Shown: positions 47,601-57,333 of the stretch, one piece after another
Position numbering within the stretch: position 1 is the stretch's first letter
Layout of the letters: every line of letters begins with the position of its first letter
Translations under genes and position numbers: made by a program
From: Colletotrichum lupini
Taxonomy: Eukaryota > Ascomycota > Sordariomycetes > Glomerellales > Glomerellaceae
Length of the DNA stretch: 64,000 bases
Assembly (NCBI RefSeq): GCF_023278565.1
Contig: NC_064672.1
Location: forward strand, 6,696,001 to 6,760,000
Direction: 5' to 3'
Notes under the pieces: generated by a model
Database searches by the model: none
Told to the model about the DNA's origin: nothing
The model's input: only the letters and a program-made list of their open reading frames with translations

Positions 47601-50600
47601 TACTTACGGCTAGAGATTCTGTTCCTCATATTATCGAATATAATACCTAATCGATCTATATCTTTTAAATATAAGAGAAATAGGGTATTAACGGGTAGGA
47701 TATAAAAAGTTATCGTTCCGAAGTACGTCTCTACTTCTACCGTACCTAGGGCGACGATTTCCTTACTTAGGCCAAAGCTAATCCTCGTAATACCCGCTAT
47801 TAACGTATTAAGCATTACTAGCGCGATTTTCTATAGCGCTTAGAATTACCCTTTTCCTCTTATTAACTATTATAATACCCTAGTATTTAAGATAATCCTA
47901 TAGAAATTATCTAGGCCGTACCTTTCGTTCGCGTAGAATACTTATATAAGCTTAGTATTTAAGTAATCTAAGTAGTATAAAAAGGACCCCTTTAGCTACC
48001 CTTAGAATTACTTAGCACCCTATCTCTTTTCTTTAAATATTAAGAGAGTAGAATTCTACGCTATTAGATTCGTCCTTTCGCCTACCTCTATATCCGTTAT
48101 CTAAGGGACCTTTTCTTACTATCCGTAAATAAAAGCCTACTTATTAAGGGCTTCTACTACCTTTTATTCGTTTAGCTTCGTATATCCTCCCGAGGCTAAC
48201 GGGGCGAAAAAAGAGTAGTTAATATCGTCGACTTTATCGTAATCTAATTCGTTAGTATAGGGGGTAAGATCTTCCTTATCTTCCGAATCTCTTATAGGGT
48301 GCGGGTACTTTAGGCCGCTAAATTAGCTACTTTCGCTAGGTTCCGTACCCCCGGATCTACCCTTATATATAACGAGGAATTAGTTAAATCGATAAGGGCT
48401 AGTTTTGCTATTTACTACCCTCGATTTTTTATATTATTTATACGATTTAGCACGCTCTTCCTTAAAGTAGTTACTTAACTAATATCTATCCTTTTTATAA
48501 ATAAAATACTACTTCTTCCGTTACCCTACTCGCGAGTTAAATCTCTACCTATTTAATAAATCTAGGATTCCTTACTAGCGATTGCCGTACCTAGCTTCTT
48601 TTCCTTTCCTATTATACGTTCGGTTAACCTAATACTATTAATAAGGGCTATTATATACCTAAAAGTAGGTTTAGCGCGGCATTCTTACCTTAATATTAAA
48701 ACTAGATCTTAGCCTCGAGTAGAGCGTCTCGTAGTCTTCGGGTACTTAGTATAGAGTTATTTTTATTTTTAGAACGCGCTAGATTGCGGTATAGAGATAT
48801 CTAACTTTCCGCTCGTTAGTCCCCTTATTTAGCTAGGTTTTCGCTAGCTTATTAATTCGATCGATAAGCTCTTTAAGGATTTTTACTCGTAATTTGCCCT
48901 CTATTATCCTAGCTATAAATACGAAAGAAATCGCTCATAGCTTAAATAAGAGCTCTAGGTTCTTATTATAGGTCTCGAAGCGGCTTCGGATTACGTTAAT
49001 TATACTAAGAAAGTCGTTTCGATCGAGATTACGTACCGCTTCGTAATAATAATTAGAGGCTTTGCTTACGAGTACGATATTAACTACCGAATAGTACTAG
49101 TATTCCCTAATTCCGACTTTTTTATAGTAATTATAAAATATCGTTAGGGTTTCTTATAAGACCTTATACTTCCCCCCAGAGTATAATTTCTCTTTTAGGA
49201 AGATCTTTTTAAGGTCTATAAACTACCTCGTATTTACTACTAGATTTTTAATATCTATATGCGATCCCTACGTTACTACGTACTATTAGTGACTTTAGGT
49301 AGTCTACCTCCTTTCTTACTAGCCGATTAGTACCGAATTTCGTATTAGTAGCGGCGACGAGCTATAGATCGAAATAGGCAGAATTGTTAATTATCGTACT
49401 TCTAGTACTATATTTTGCTTCTATATATCCTTTTATAACAATAAATTGCCGTTAGTAATTATAGGAAGGAAATCTAGGTCGTTTACCCTTTTTCTAAATT
49501 CGTTAAAGCAATTATACGCCCTATCGACTTATACCTAGGTCTATATTACGAATTCCTCTTCCGTAATCGTTACTACTAGGATTTCGTAAGGTTCTTATAA
49601 TTATAATTACGCTAGTAATACCCCTTACCTATAAAGGAATTTATTAACCGCTTTTATAATTCCTAGGCTTGCGCTTACGAACTATTCGTTTAGCTAATAG
49701 CTAAGGTCGTCTACGATCTCGTAAAATAGGGGTTGCCCCTATAGCCCCTTTTTTTTATAAACCTTAGTTAAATAGATTAATATTACGTTAATTTGCTCGC
49801 CGTTAGGCTAATCTACGATTCTATATATCCACGTCCCCTAATAGTCCGGGTTAATATTTACCTACTTATAAAGGATTAGGATTCTATCTAGGATTAGGTT
49901 TCGTCCTCTTCTTTTTTACCCTAACTTACTAAGGGTCGTGCTCTAGCTTATACTTATATTAGCGGTTACTAGCGTATTTAATCTTAACGGGGATATATTT
50001 AATCCGCGCGCCGGTCGTAGTAAATCCGTACTTTCGCTACCTAACGAATTTATTAAGGTCTAAGAGATTCCCGCTTCCTCTCGCCGTCTCGCTACTACTC
50101 TCGTTTTTATTATTTTTAATAATTACTACTACCCTTCTAAATCGCTAGCTATTATACTTACTAAGATCCTCCTTTTTATTTAGTATAAAAAGGTAGGTTT
50201 TAGTAGTTCCTTTTAATAATAATAGCGGCAGACGTTTATATTACCGTAATAAGATATAGTAATTAGTCTCGGGATCTTTACCGGTTACCGATTTCTTAAA
50301 ATTATTAATTTTATACCGTAAGCTAGTATAAAAAGAAGCCCTTTAGCGGCCCTCTAGAGGATTCTTTTCTTTTCCCTTAAATCCTCGTCTTTTTAGCCTT
50401 TTCTTAAGCTAATAGTAACTCTAGCGGGAGGTTATAAGACTACTTTAAAGTAGCCGCCTTTTTCCTAGGTTAATCTCCGAGATCCGTAATACTCTTAACT
50501 CGATATTATTAAGACCTCTAAATCCCCTCCTCCCTCGTTAAACCGTCCCCTATACTATATTCCTAAGTAATACCCAGGGGGTAGTTAAGGGAGCTATAAG

Positions 50601-51174
50601 GAGGTCGTCTAGATCGCGGGCTTAAGGGCGTACTTATAAGATCCCCGTAATAATAGACTTTTCCATATACTATAAATCTCTTAGCTTAATAACTCCTATA
50701 GGGTTACCTTCGTTACTAAGTAAGAATGTTTACGTTTAGAGATCCCCTTCTTCGATCGCGTAGTGCTCTTTTATACCGTATTATTAAGCCCGTTCGTTGC
50801 GCTAGTTAATTAGGTAAGTAGTCGTTATATAGGGAATTCCTTCTACCGATTTAACTAGTTAATTTTTAATCGCGGGCCGGCTATAGAAAAGTTATTTAAT
50901 AAAAAGGCTACTTAAAGCGACGGCGAAAAACTAGTTACTTAAGCGGTTCCGTTAATTAACATAGTTTAATGTAATAAACGTCGACCTCTCGTAAGTAGTA
51001 AAGGGCTACGATTACTCGATTCTATGCGGCATTCGAGAATCGCCCCCTTTTTTATCTACTTCCGTAAGGTTAATTAGTACGAATCTCCTATCCTATACGG
51101 TATTAAGAGGTCGTCTCTTCTACGTAGTAAGATACCTTACTAATCTACGATAGTAGAATTTAATTACTAATTAG

Positions 51175-51376
51175 TGTTAGTATCCCTATTATAGGGTAGT
51201 TAGTTCGAACCGTCGTTAACGAAGAGATTAATTAAACTATATAAATATTTACGTAGGTATAAAAAGGAGGTTCTAACCGTAGGTTAGGCTAGCTGCGATA
51301 ATCGTAAATAGGGCCCCTAATTAGCCCCTGCGCAGTTGGCTATATGCCGCGGTCGAATTGGACTTCCAATCCGATA
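51175..51376 (-). repeat. 5' LTR of Copia copy C
   Basis: 202 bp in reverse orientation, from TGTTAGTATCCC to CCAATCCGATA. It is followed immediately by GTTAT and the 3' part of another Copia element. Confidence 0.95.
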
Positions 51377-52196
51377 GTTATTTACGAATAATAACGACCT
51401 TACTTCGTAATTAGAGTATATTATTATCCTAGTTAACGAGAGTATAGGCGAGAGCGAATTTACTATATATAGTAATATAATCCACTACTCGTTAATTAAA
51501 AGTAAGTCAGTAATAAGAAGTATATTAGTATTAGAGGTTTATAGTATAGTTAATAGCGTTAACCTCTCCTATGCGATTTTAATAACGCTAAAGAAGATTA
51601 CCGATCGAATTAGCTTTTTACTTATTCTAACGGTTATTTATATAGATTCCTACTCGCTATACGAATACCTTATTAAATTAAGAACGACGAAGGAAAAAAG
51701 GCTTATAATCGATATTATAGTCCTTAAGTAATTATATAAAAGGCGCGAGATACTCGAGATCCGTTAGATTAATAATAAAAATAACCTCGTAGACGCTTTT
51801 ATAAAAATAGTACTAAATAATAGATTAGAGTAATTTATAAGTAGTAAAAAAGTTATTATATAAATAGAGGGATAGGTTATATAAAAAGAGTAGAGAAAAG
51901 GGGGAAAAGGAGACGACTTAGTAAACGGGCCCGAGGTCGAATTATACCTCTAACCGTAGTAGTTAAATTAATAAAAAAAAGAGAAAGTTAGTATCGGATT
52001 AGAAGTCTAATTTAACCGCGGTATATAGCCGACTATACAGGGGCTAATTAGGGGCCCTATTTATAATTATTATAGCTAGCCTAACCTATAGTTAGAACCT
52101 CCTTTTTATACTTATTACGTAGATATTTATATAGTTCAATTAATCTCTTTGTTAACTACGGTTCGAACTAACTACCCTATAATAGGGATACTAACA
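51377..52196 (+). mobile_element. Copia copy D, 3' portion only
   Basis: 820 bp on the + strand that begins in the RNase H region exactly where copy B ends (GTTATTTACGAATAATAACG) and runs to a 205-bp LTR at 51992-52196. The polypurine-like AAAAAAAAGAGAAAG precedes the LTR. B and D share the GTTAT overlap, the outer AGATT duplication and a 3-bp LTR insertion, so together they form one element that was interrupted by a nested insertion and later split by inversion. Confidence 0.88.
51992..52196 (+). repeat. 3' LTR of Copia copy D
   Basis: 205 bp, from TATCGGATTAGAAG to GGGATACTAACA, including the 3-bp insertion shared with copy B's LTR. Confidence 0.92.
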
Positions 52197-52201
52197 AGAT
52201 T
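52197..52201. repeat. TSD half AGATT (partner AATCT at 24898-24902)
   Basis: The five bases after copy D's LTR match, in reverse complement, the five outside copy B's LTR. Confidence 0.8.
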
Positions 52202-52774
52202 TAGTAATAATCGTCGCGGCCCGCATAGAGCTAGTGGACTAATCCTCCTAGGAGACGAGATTAGCCTCGGCCCGATCTCAAGGGGAAAGCGCCAACGAGG
52301 TATTGTGATAGAGTTCCGATCACTTGCTTGCTTGATTACATAGCATCAATGGTCATTGCAATCCAGATAATCTCGTCATGGAGCCATGCGATAGATCGAG
52401 AAATGATTCGGCTGGACCGCCTATCCGTGCGTTGAATGATCTAGACTGAAACCGGCTTCGATCTGAAGTCGATGCTGGTATTCTTTCAGGAATTGGTGGA
52501 CTAGAAATAAAGGATTCTTTGTGGCCATTCAACGCCACTACTATCGAGATTGACGCAAATGGCATCGGAATGTCAGCGGTGCGGAGTCGAGCCACCTCAA
52601 AACCAATGAAGGCACTGCCGTGGCGGTTGCGAGGCGAACTTGGCCGCTCATCTAAGCGGGCTGAAGGAATCGTACATACGGGGAGTCCCTCTCGCTTGCC
52701 TCCTTCTTCCATTGAGGCAAGGTTCCCCATGGGCCATTTGATGCAAAACCGGAATCAAACCACGCTCTACAAAT
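52202..52774. other. unique sequence between Copia copy D and the foldback element
   Basis: About 570 bp of ordinary composition. Overlapping open frames of about 125 codons exist on both strands (52353-52730 minus; 52519 onward plus), with no family resemblance. If the foldback element is removed with one 6-bp duplication, the plus frame would continue to 53637. I do not call a gene. Confidence 0.35.
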
Positions 52775-52780
52775 TCCCAA
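52775..52780. repeat. TSD of the foldback element, left (TCCCAA)
   Basis: TCCCAA directly before the left inverted repeat; the same six bases follow the right one at 53408-53413. A 7-bp TTCCCAA reading is also possible if the inverted repeat is one base shorter. Confidence 0.65.
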
Positions 52781-52835
52781 AGAGTTTTGCTATTGGGGCA
52801 GTACTATTTGGCTATTGGGGCAGTAATCCACTTTT
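52781..52835 (+). repeat. left terminal inverted repeat of the foldback element
   Basis: Begins AGAGTTTTGCTATTGGGGCA. Near-perfect inverse of 53353-53407, differing mainly near the inner end. Confidence 0.88.
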
Positions 52836-53074
52836 TAAACTAATTAGAGCCTGCTATCTAAACTCTAAACTTTTTAGCCCCGCTGTACTTGCGCACGGAC
52901 TACCCGGCGTATGTGTACTATGATTATATAAGGTAGCTATGGGTACGTACGGTTGCAATTGCCCACGGTCGTAATTGCCTACGGTTGTAATTACTTACGG
53001 TTGTAATTTTCTATAGTTGTAATTACTTACTTAGTTGCCTACTTAATTATCTTTTTTAATAAGTAATTGTAGCC

Positions 53075-53275
53075 GTAGGTAATTGCGACCGTGGGTAATT
53101 GCGACCGTGGGTAATTGTGACCGTGGGTAATTGCGACCGTGGGTAATTGCGACCGTACGTGCCCGCAGCTGCCTTATGTAATTGCGACCGTGGGTAATTG
53201 CGACTGTACGTGCCCGTAGCTGCTTTACGTAATTACGACCGTGAGTAATTACGACCGTAGGTAATTACGCTAGAT
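53075..53275 (+). repeat. 16-bp minisatellite array inside the foldback element
   Basis: Tandem copies of roughly GGGTAATTGCGACCGT, most perfect at 53088-53158, then interrupted twice by an ACGTGCCCG(C/T)AGCTGC(C/T)TTA spacer. Inverted copies lie in the left arm. Confidence 0.88.
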
Positions 53276-53352
53276 GGCCCGTGGGTGGGTATGGCGGGTA
53301 CGGGTGTGGGGTAATGGTCCGAGCTCTGGAGTTGAAAGCCCTCATTGGTCTA

Positions 53353-53407
53353 AAAAATGGGTTACTGCCCCAATAGCCAAATAGTACTGCCCCAATAGCA
53401 AAACTCT
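53353..53407 (-). repeat. right terminal inverted repeat of the foldback element
   Basis: Ends CAATAGCAAAACTCT; inverse of the left repeat. Followed by TCCCAA. Confidence 0.88.
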
Positions 53408-53540
53408 TCCCAAAAGGCAAATCGTGGTTGCCACCAATTAGGAAACCAGCGATTAAGGAGCAGATATCGAGGCGACAAACGACTCTGTCCAGGAAGGAAA
53501 AGAGCCGCATATCTTCCTCTTATCTATCACTTTTGCAGTC

Positions 53541-55188
53541 ATGCTTTGGGCACGGCTCGCACCGCCGTTGCTCCTACTCTGCCTCAGTACCCTTACGAAA
53601 GCATCCAGCCTGGGCGACATTCCACCATGCGCAGTAAGTACTTTCACACAATGCATTTCTTACCATGAAGTCTTGCTCATAAAAGGCAGGTACCTTGCCT
53701 ACTGGATGCCATTCCAAAGTCGACATGCACTTCCGGTGATCAAGCATGCCTCTGCCATGATACTTCATACATAAACCTAGTCGAGACATGTGTCAGAGCG
53801 GATTGTTCAGTTAAAAATGCCCTGGGTCAGTGAATCGATGTTTCGGTCGGGATACCAAGACGGCATATTGCTAACCACATCTCCAGTCACGAAGAATATC
53901 ACGCAGACGGAGTGCGGCTTTCCGGTTGAGGACGACTTCGCCGCTGTCAAGATCATGCGCCTGGTTCTGTTCTTCACACTTCCCACTTTCGCCATCATCA
54001 TCCGCTTAGTTGTGAAGATCGCCCGGATATCACCCTGGGGATTTGATGACACTACCATTCTATTGACATATGTGAGTTACGACCCCTGGATTGGGAAAAT
54101 ATGATGAAGAAAAGTCTAACCCGTGAATCGAGATCATAATGTTTGGCTTCATACCGGTAAATTACGTCGGTAAGAAGATCCCTATGCAATATGAAAAAGA
54201 AATTTCGATAAATGGTGTGTTAATTACCTCACAGCTGAACTGAACGGCGCCGGGCGAGATATTTGGAGTCTCACTTTCGACCAAATCGACCTTTACTTCT
54301 TGGTAATAACTTTCCCTCCAACGAAAACGCGTATTCAGACGAGAATACAACGCTGACTGGCTCCAGACATTTTATATCGGCCAACTGCTCTATGTGTTCA
54401 CGCTGACGCTGATCAAATCCTCTATACTATTCATGTACCTCCGAATCTTTCCTGGCGAGAAGTTTCGCCGGGTCTTGTGGACAACACAAGCTGTTACCGT
54501 GGGGCTCGGGATGGGATCCGTGTTCCTAGTGGCCTTTCAGTGTCAACCCATCGGGAAAGCTTGGAAACAATGGACCGGGGAGGAGAATGGTCACTGTATA
54601 CCGGTGCCGCCGCTTGGCGTGGTCCATGGGGTGGTCAACATCGTACTAGACGTGTGGATGCTCATTCTACCGGCATCTCAGGTGCTCTTCCTGAACATGA
54701 AGCCTCGAAAGAAATGGGCGGTGATGTTCATGTTCAGTCTCGGCCTATTGTAAGCACTGTCCTTTGCACACCAACTTCATCTCTGACATACGACTAACTA
54801 CTCTACTACGATCAGCCTTACAATCTCCAGCGGTATACGACTGAGGGCGGTGTTGAGGTACACGACTGCGTCGACCAATCCAACTGGTGAGTAGAGCTTC
54901 GAATCATCCAAAAACAAACACTGTTTGGCGTGCTACTCTCAGCGGGACTGACCATCTCTAGTCGATGCAATGCCCGTCGCCGTGTGGTCAGACATAGAGC
55001 TCGACGTGGGCGTTTTCACGACCTGCATCCCAAACATTTGGCAATTCGTCCGCCGCTTTATTCTCAAAGACCCTAAGCGAGTGGAGAAGTTGAGCTCGAG
55101 GAATGCTCAGAACCAAAATCTCGAGGAGTATTCACAGAAGTCGCCGGCACCAGCGTCGACGGAGGTCGGGGAGGAGGAGCTAAGATGA
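53541..55188 (+). CDS. CFEM-domain seven-transmembrane protein (PTH11-like GPCR / rhodopsin-fold family)
   Basis: Eight exons give 399 aa: 53541-53633, 53690-53825, 53887-54071, 54133-54169, 54235-54302, 54367-54749, 54816-54886, 54962-55188. All introns are GT..AG, 56-75 nt, and keep frame. A signal peptide (MLWARLAPPLLLLCLSTLTK) leads into a CFEM domain with all eight cysteines (C30, C34, C44, C51, C53, C65, C70, C86) and the conserved Asp48. A fungal rhodopsin-type membrane domain follows (LVLFFTLPTFAIIIRLVVKI, YIGQLLYVFTLTLIKSS, CQPIGKAW, VVNIVLDVWMLILPASQ, PVAVWSDIELDVGVFTTCIP). The cytoplasmic tail is charged. In this family some members sense surfaces or hosts in plant-associated fungi; ligand and role here are unknown. 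The foldback element ends 134 bp upstream of the start, so it lies in the promoter. Confidence 0.9.
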
Positions 55189-55776
55189 TGCCAAGGCACA
55201 GCGTAGGAGGCTCAGCGTGATTCGCGGGTAATTCTTTACGCGGACGTGGGCTTTTTGGAAGACGTTCGTTAATTTGTAAAAAGCAATAATAGATAGATAC
55301 TTCCAACTGAGGTTTATACAAAAGCTTCGTGTTTTGCGCGTTGTCTAGATGCATCTGATTTGCAGCAAGATCTGGTGAACTGGGGCATGGTCGAAGTTAT
55401 TTAGTACTAATGTAGCTCATGCAGGACGGACAGCCAGAAGAAGCCGGACCAAATCTTCTTTGCAGTAGACTATAGCATACGGTGGAAGAGGGTACAAGAT
55501 AGTTGGACGGCGCGTGTTTTTTTAATAAGTATTCGGGGAGCACATCCGACGCTACGGTCATTATAGCCGAACCTCAGCTAAGAGTCGCACAAACCTGGAA
55601 ATCTCCCGCTCTACAGCCAAAGTAGCTAGAGATCGACGTTAGGGCTAAAATAAAAGTCAAATCTCAGGAGAAAACTCGGAAGCTCGGTCTGTGTATATTT
55701 GGATGGTATAGGTAGTGATTGATGGTACCTTAGTAGCATCTTGGGATTCAACATATGTCGAGTCCTTGCCTCAATT
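55189..55776. other. 3' intergenic region between convergent genes
   Basis: 588 bp between the stops of the CFEM receptor (+) and the fructosyl-amine oxidase (-). No gene supported. Confidence 0.5.
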
Positions 55777-57333
55777 CTACAACCTAGATTTGACACTGCC
55801 AGATACCTCGACCTCGGCCGCCAAAGGCACGTTGCCGAGAGCTGTCGGGCCTTTGCTTCCTTCCATTAAGACATTATACGGCTCCTCCTGCTTCCCAATC
55901 TGTCTCCACTTCCAAAGCTTTGGTGGAATCTGGTCTTGGCCCTTATTTTCCACTGCATCTACGACCCAGTTACCAATGTTGGGAAGATACTTGAACGCGT
56001 GCCCACTCCCGCCAGTCGCAACCATAAGTGACTCCTCGGTGTCGGGGACATGGTCAATCACAAAATGATTATCGTAGCTGTCCGTATACCAACACACTCT
56101 AGTGAAAGAAATATCGATGCCTTCGGCGCCTAGCTCCGGGAGATTCTCTGCCAAGAATAAGCGCAAAACTTTCAGAGCTTGCTGGGGAATCGTCGTCAGG
56201 CGGTCATTAGTCGCATCGTTAGGATCGCTAGGCGCCGATGCACTCGACCACCGTGTTACGGGTACGCTGCGTTCCTTGCCGTCAGCTTGCTTGACGGGGT
56301 TTATGTATTTGGTTCCGCGATAGCCGATCTTCAGCCAGCCATTCTCATCCCTAGGGAACCCGTACAGTCCACCTTCAGCGCCGTCCCTCACCTTGTAAGT
56401 GAAGGTTGGGAAGTTTTCGGGTGCGAAACGAGTAAACAACGGCGATTCACGGGGTATTTTGAGCAGCACCACCGATCCTGCCGTCGTCTCACACAGACCG
56501 TCCATGGCTGGGAGTAAAGAAGGTGTCCAGCCACCACACGCCAAAATAGTAAGCTTCGCATAGTGCTCCTTGCTGTCTCGAGTGTTGATCCCGACAACCT
56601 TCGTCCCCTCGTAAATCAACGAGACAAGGGCACCAGCTTGCGAATCTAACACAAACTTGACGCCCTGGCTTCCTGCCTTATGCAGCGCAAAACGACAGGC
56701 CTTGTCAGCCACGGCCATGCCTCCCGTCGTGTCGAGAACGCCGGCCGCATTGAGACCTCTTTGCAAACGTCGGAACGGGTCCATTCCGAACGACCATCCT
56801 TTTTCAGCAGCGATCTTTTGATGTTTCTCATCAATGGTGATCAGTTGAGTATTTCGATGCCCTGCTGCCTCCATGTTGTCAACGGTGTCCTGCTCGAATT
56901 GCGGCAGGGTTGCTGAGTCTGAGAGTGACAGGTTGCCGTTATTGACAAATACGCGGTCGTTGGTGGTTAGGCCGGGTGGGACTGTCTTCCCGCTTGCCAG
57001 CTCCTCGTTCCAAGCGGTCCAGCCCTCTAGCGCCTCAATGGTCAACCCTTGGTACTCCGTTTGTGCGCCATAAGCAGATCTGATGATTTTGTTCATGTCT
57101 CGATCGTCCATTAGTCTTCTGCCAGCAGCATTAGAGGAGTGATAAAGTTTCTTACCTGCAGAGGCTCCATCGGCGCCTTTAAAATACGAGTACAGACTTT
57201 CGTGGTAGGGCTGTTTGTCATAGACGGTGACGTTCTTGTATCCCCGGCGAGACAGGTGCAACGCGGTGCTGAGACCAAAGATGCCGGCCCCGACGATGAT
57301 GACCGCATCGTCCTTGTTAGGTGAGCGTGCCAT
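55777..57333 (-). CDS. FAD-dependent fructosyl-amine oxidase-like enzyme (amadoriase/sarcosine oxidase family)
   Basis: DAO-fold flavoenzyme. Amadoriases deglycate fructosyl amino acids with release of glucosone and hydrogen peroxide; relatives oxidise saccharopine, pipecolate or sarcosine. Two exons (57333-57156 and 57098-55777) give 499 aa. The 57-nt intron (57099-57155) has no stop and is a multiple of three, so it hides inside one open frame. It is recognised by GTAAGA...ACTAAT...GAG-type ends, and its removal gives GADGASADMNKIIRSAYG, the family pattern. The FAD site is VIIVGAGIFGLSTALHL (GAGIFG at residues 15-20). The C-terminal FAD region has RVCWYTDSYDNHFVIDH and ATGGSGHAFKYLP. The protein ends in SRL, a type 1 peroxisomal targeting signal, consistent with a peroxide-forming enzyme. 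An N-terminal extension in the same frame up to 57417 is possible; I chose the ATG that sits just before the FAD domain. Confidence 0.88.
   Translation of the reverse strand: MARSPNKDDAVIIVGAGIFGLSTALHLSRRGYKNVTVYDKQPYHESLYSYFKGADGASAGKKLYHSSNAAGRRLMDDRDMNKIIRSAYGAQTEYQGLTIEALEGWTAWNEELASGKTVPPGLTTNDRVFVNNGNLSLSDSATLPQFEQDTVDNMEAAGHRNTQLITIDEKHQKIAAEKGWSFGMDPFRRLQRGLNAAGVLDTTGGMAVADKACRFALHKAGSQGVKFVLDSQAGALVSLIYEGTKVVGINTRDSKEHYAKLTILACGGWTPSLLPAMDGLCETTAGSVVLLKIPRESPLFTRFAPENFPTFTYKVRDGAEGGLYGFPRDENGWLKIGYRGTKYINPVKQADGKERSVPVTRWSSASAPSDPNDATNDRLTTIPQQALKVLRLFLAENLPELGAEGIDISFTRVCWYTDSYDNHFVIDHVPDTEESLMVATGGSGHAFKYLPNIGNWVVDAVENKGQDQIPPKLWKWRQIGKQEEPYNVLMEGSKGPTALGNVPLAAEVEVSGSVKSRL

Larger units (their letters stand above)
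44408..51376 (-). mobile_element. Copia LTR retrotransposon copy C, full length, RIP-inactivated
   Basis: 6,969 bp, exactly the length of copy A but inverted, with 202-bp LTRs at 44408-44609 and 51175-51376. Minus-strand remnants are the best preserved in the window. A protease-like frame at 47815-47504 reads GLSKEIVALGTVEVETYFGT. An RNase-H frame at 45157-44870 reads SVLASEVYGIVNGVNLFYTI. RT and integrase remnants lie between and beyond these. Stops interrupt all else. The purine-rich tract beside the inner LTR (44610 onward) marks the 3' end. The flanking five bases (AATGC, GTTAT) disagree with each other but match those of copies A and B/D. Confidence 0.93.
52781..53407. mobile_element. 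foldback/MITE-like DNA element with palindromic minisatellite core
   Basis: 627-bp non-autonomous element. Terminal inverted repeats of about 55 bp (52781-52835 and 53353-53407) each hold two copies of GCTATTGGGGCAGTA. Between them, a 16-bp unit close to GGGTAATTGCGACCGT is repeated in tandem on the right (about 53075-53275) and in inverted orientation on the left (about 52945-53030), around an AT-rich centre near 53055. A further segment (52925-52955) is the inverse of 53150-53185. The whole can fold into a long hairpin. No transposase frame. A TCCCAA duplication flanks it. It is not RIP-mutated: CpA and CpG are both present. Superfamily unassigned. Confidence 0.82.

Noticed and set aside
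44870..47815. Open frames of 95-103 codons inside the AT-rich block that could be called genes
   Set aside because: They are the RNase-H and protease remnants of Copia copy C, read on its minus strand, with stops on both sides.
11893..52196. A single giant cargo-carrying transposon (Starship-like)
   Set aside because: No tyrosine-recombinase captain gene was recognised, and the ends are ordinary Copia LTRs. The swapped duplications are better explained by inversion.
53075..53275. CRISPR-like repeat array
   Set aside because: The units are contiguous 16-mers without unique spacers, also present inverted in the same element, and the genome is fungal. It is a minisatellite in a foldback element.
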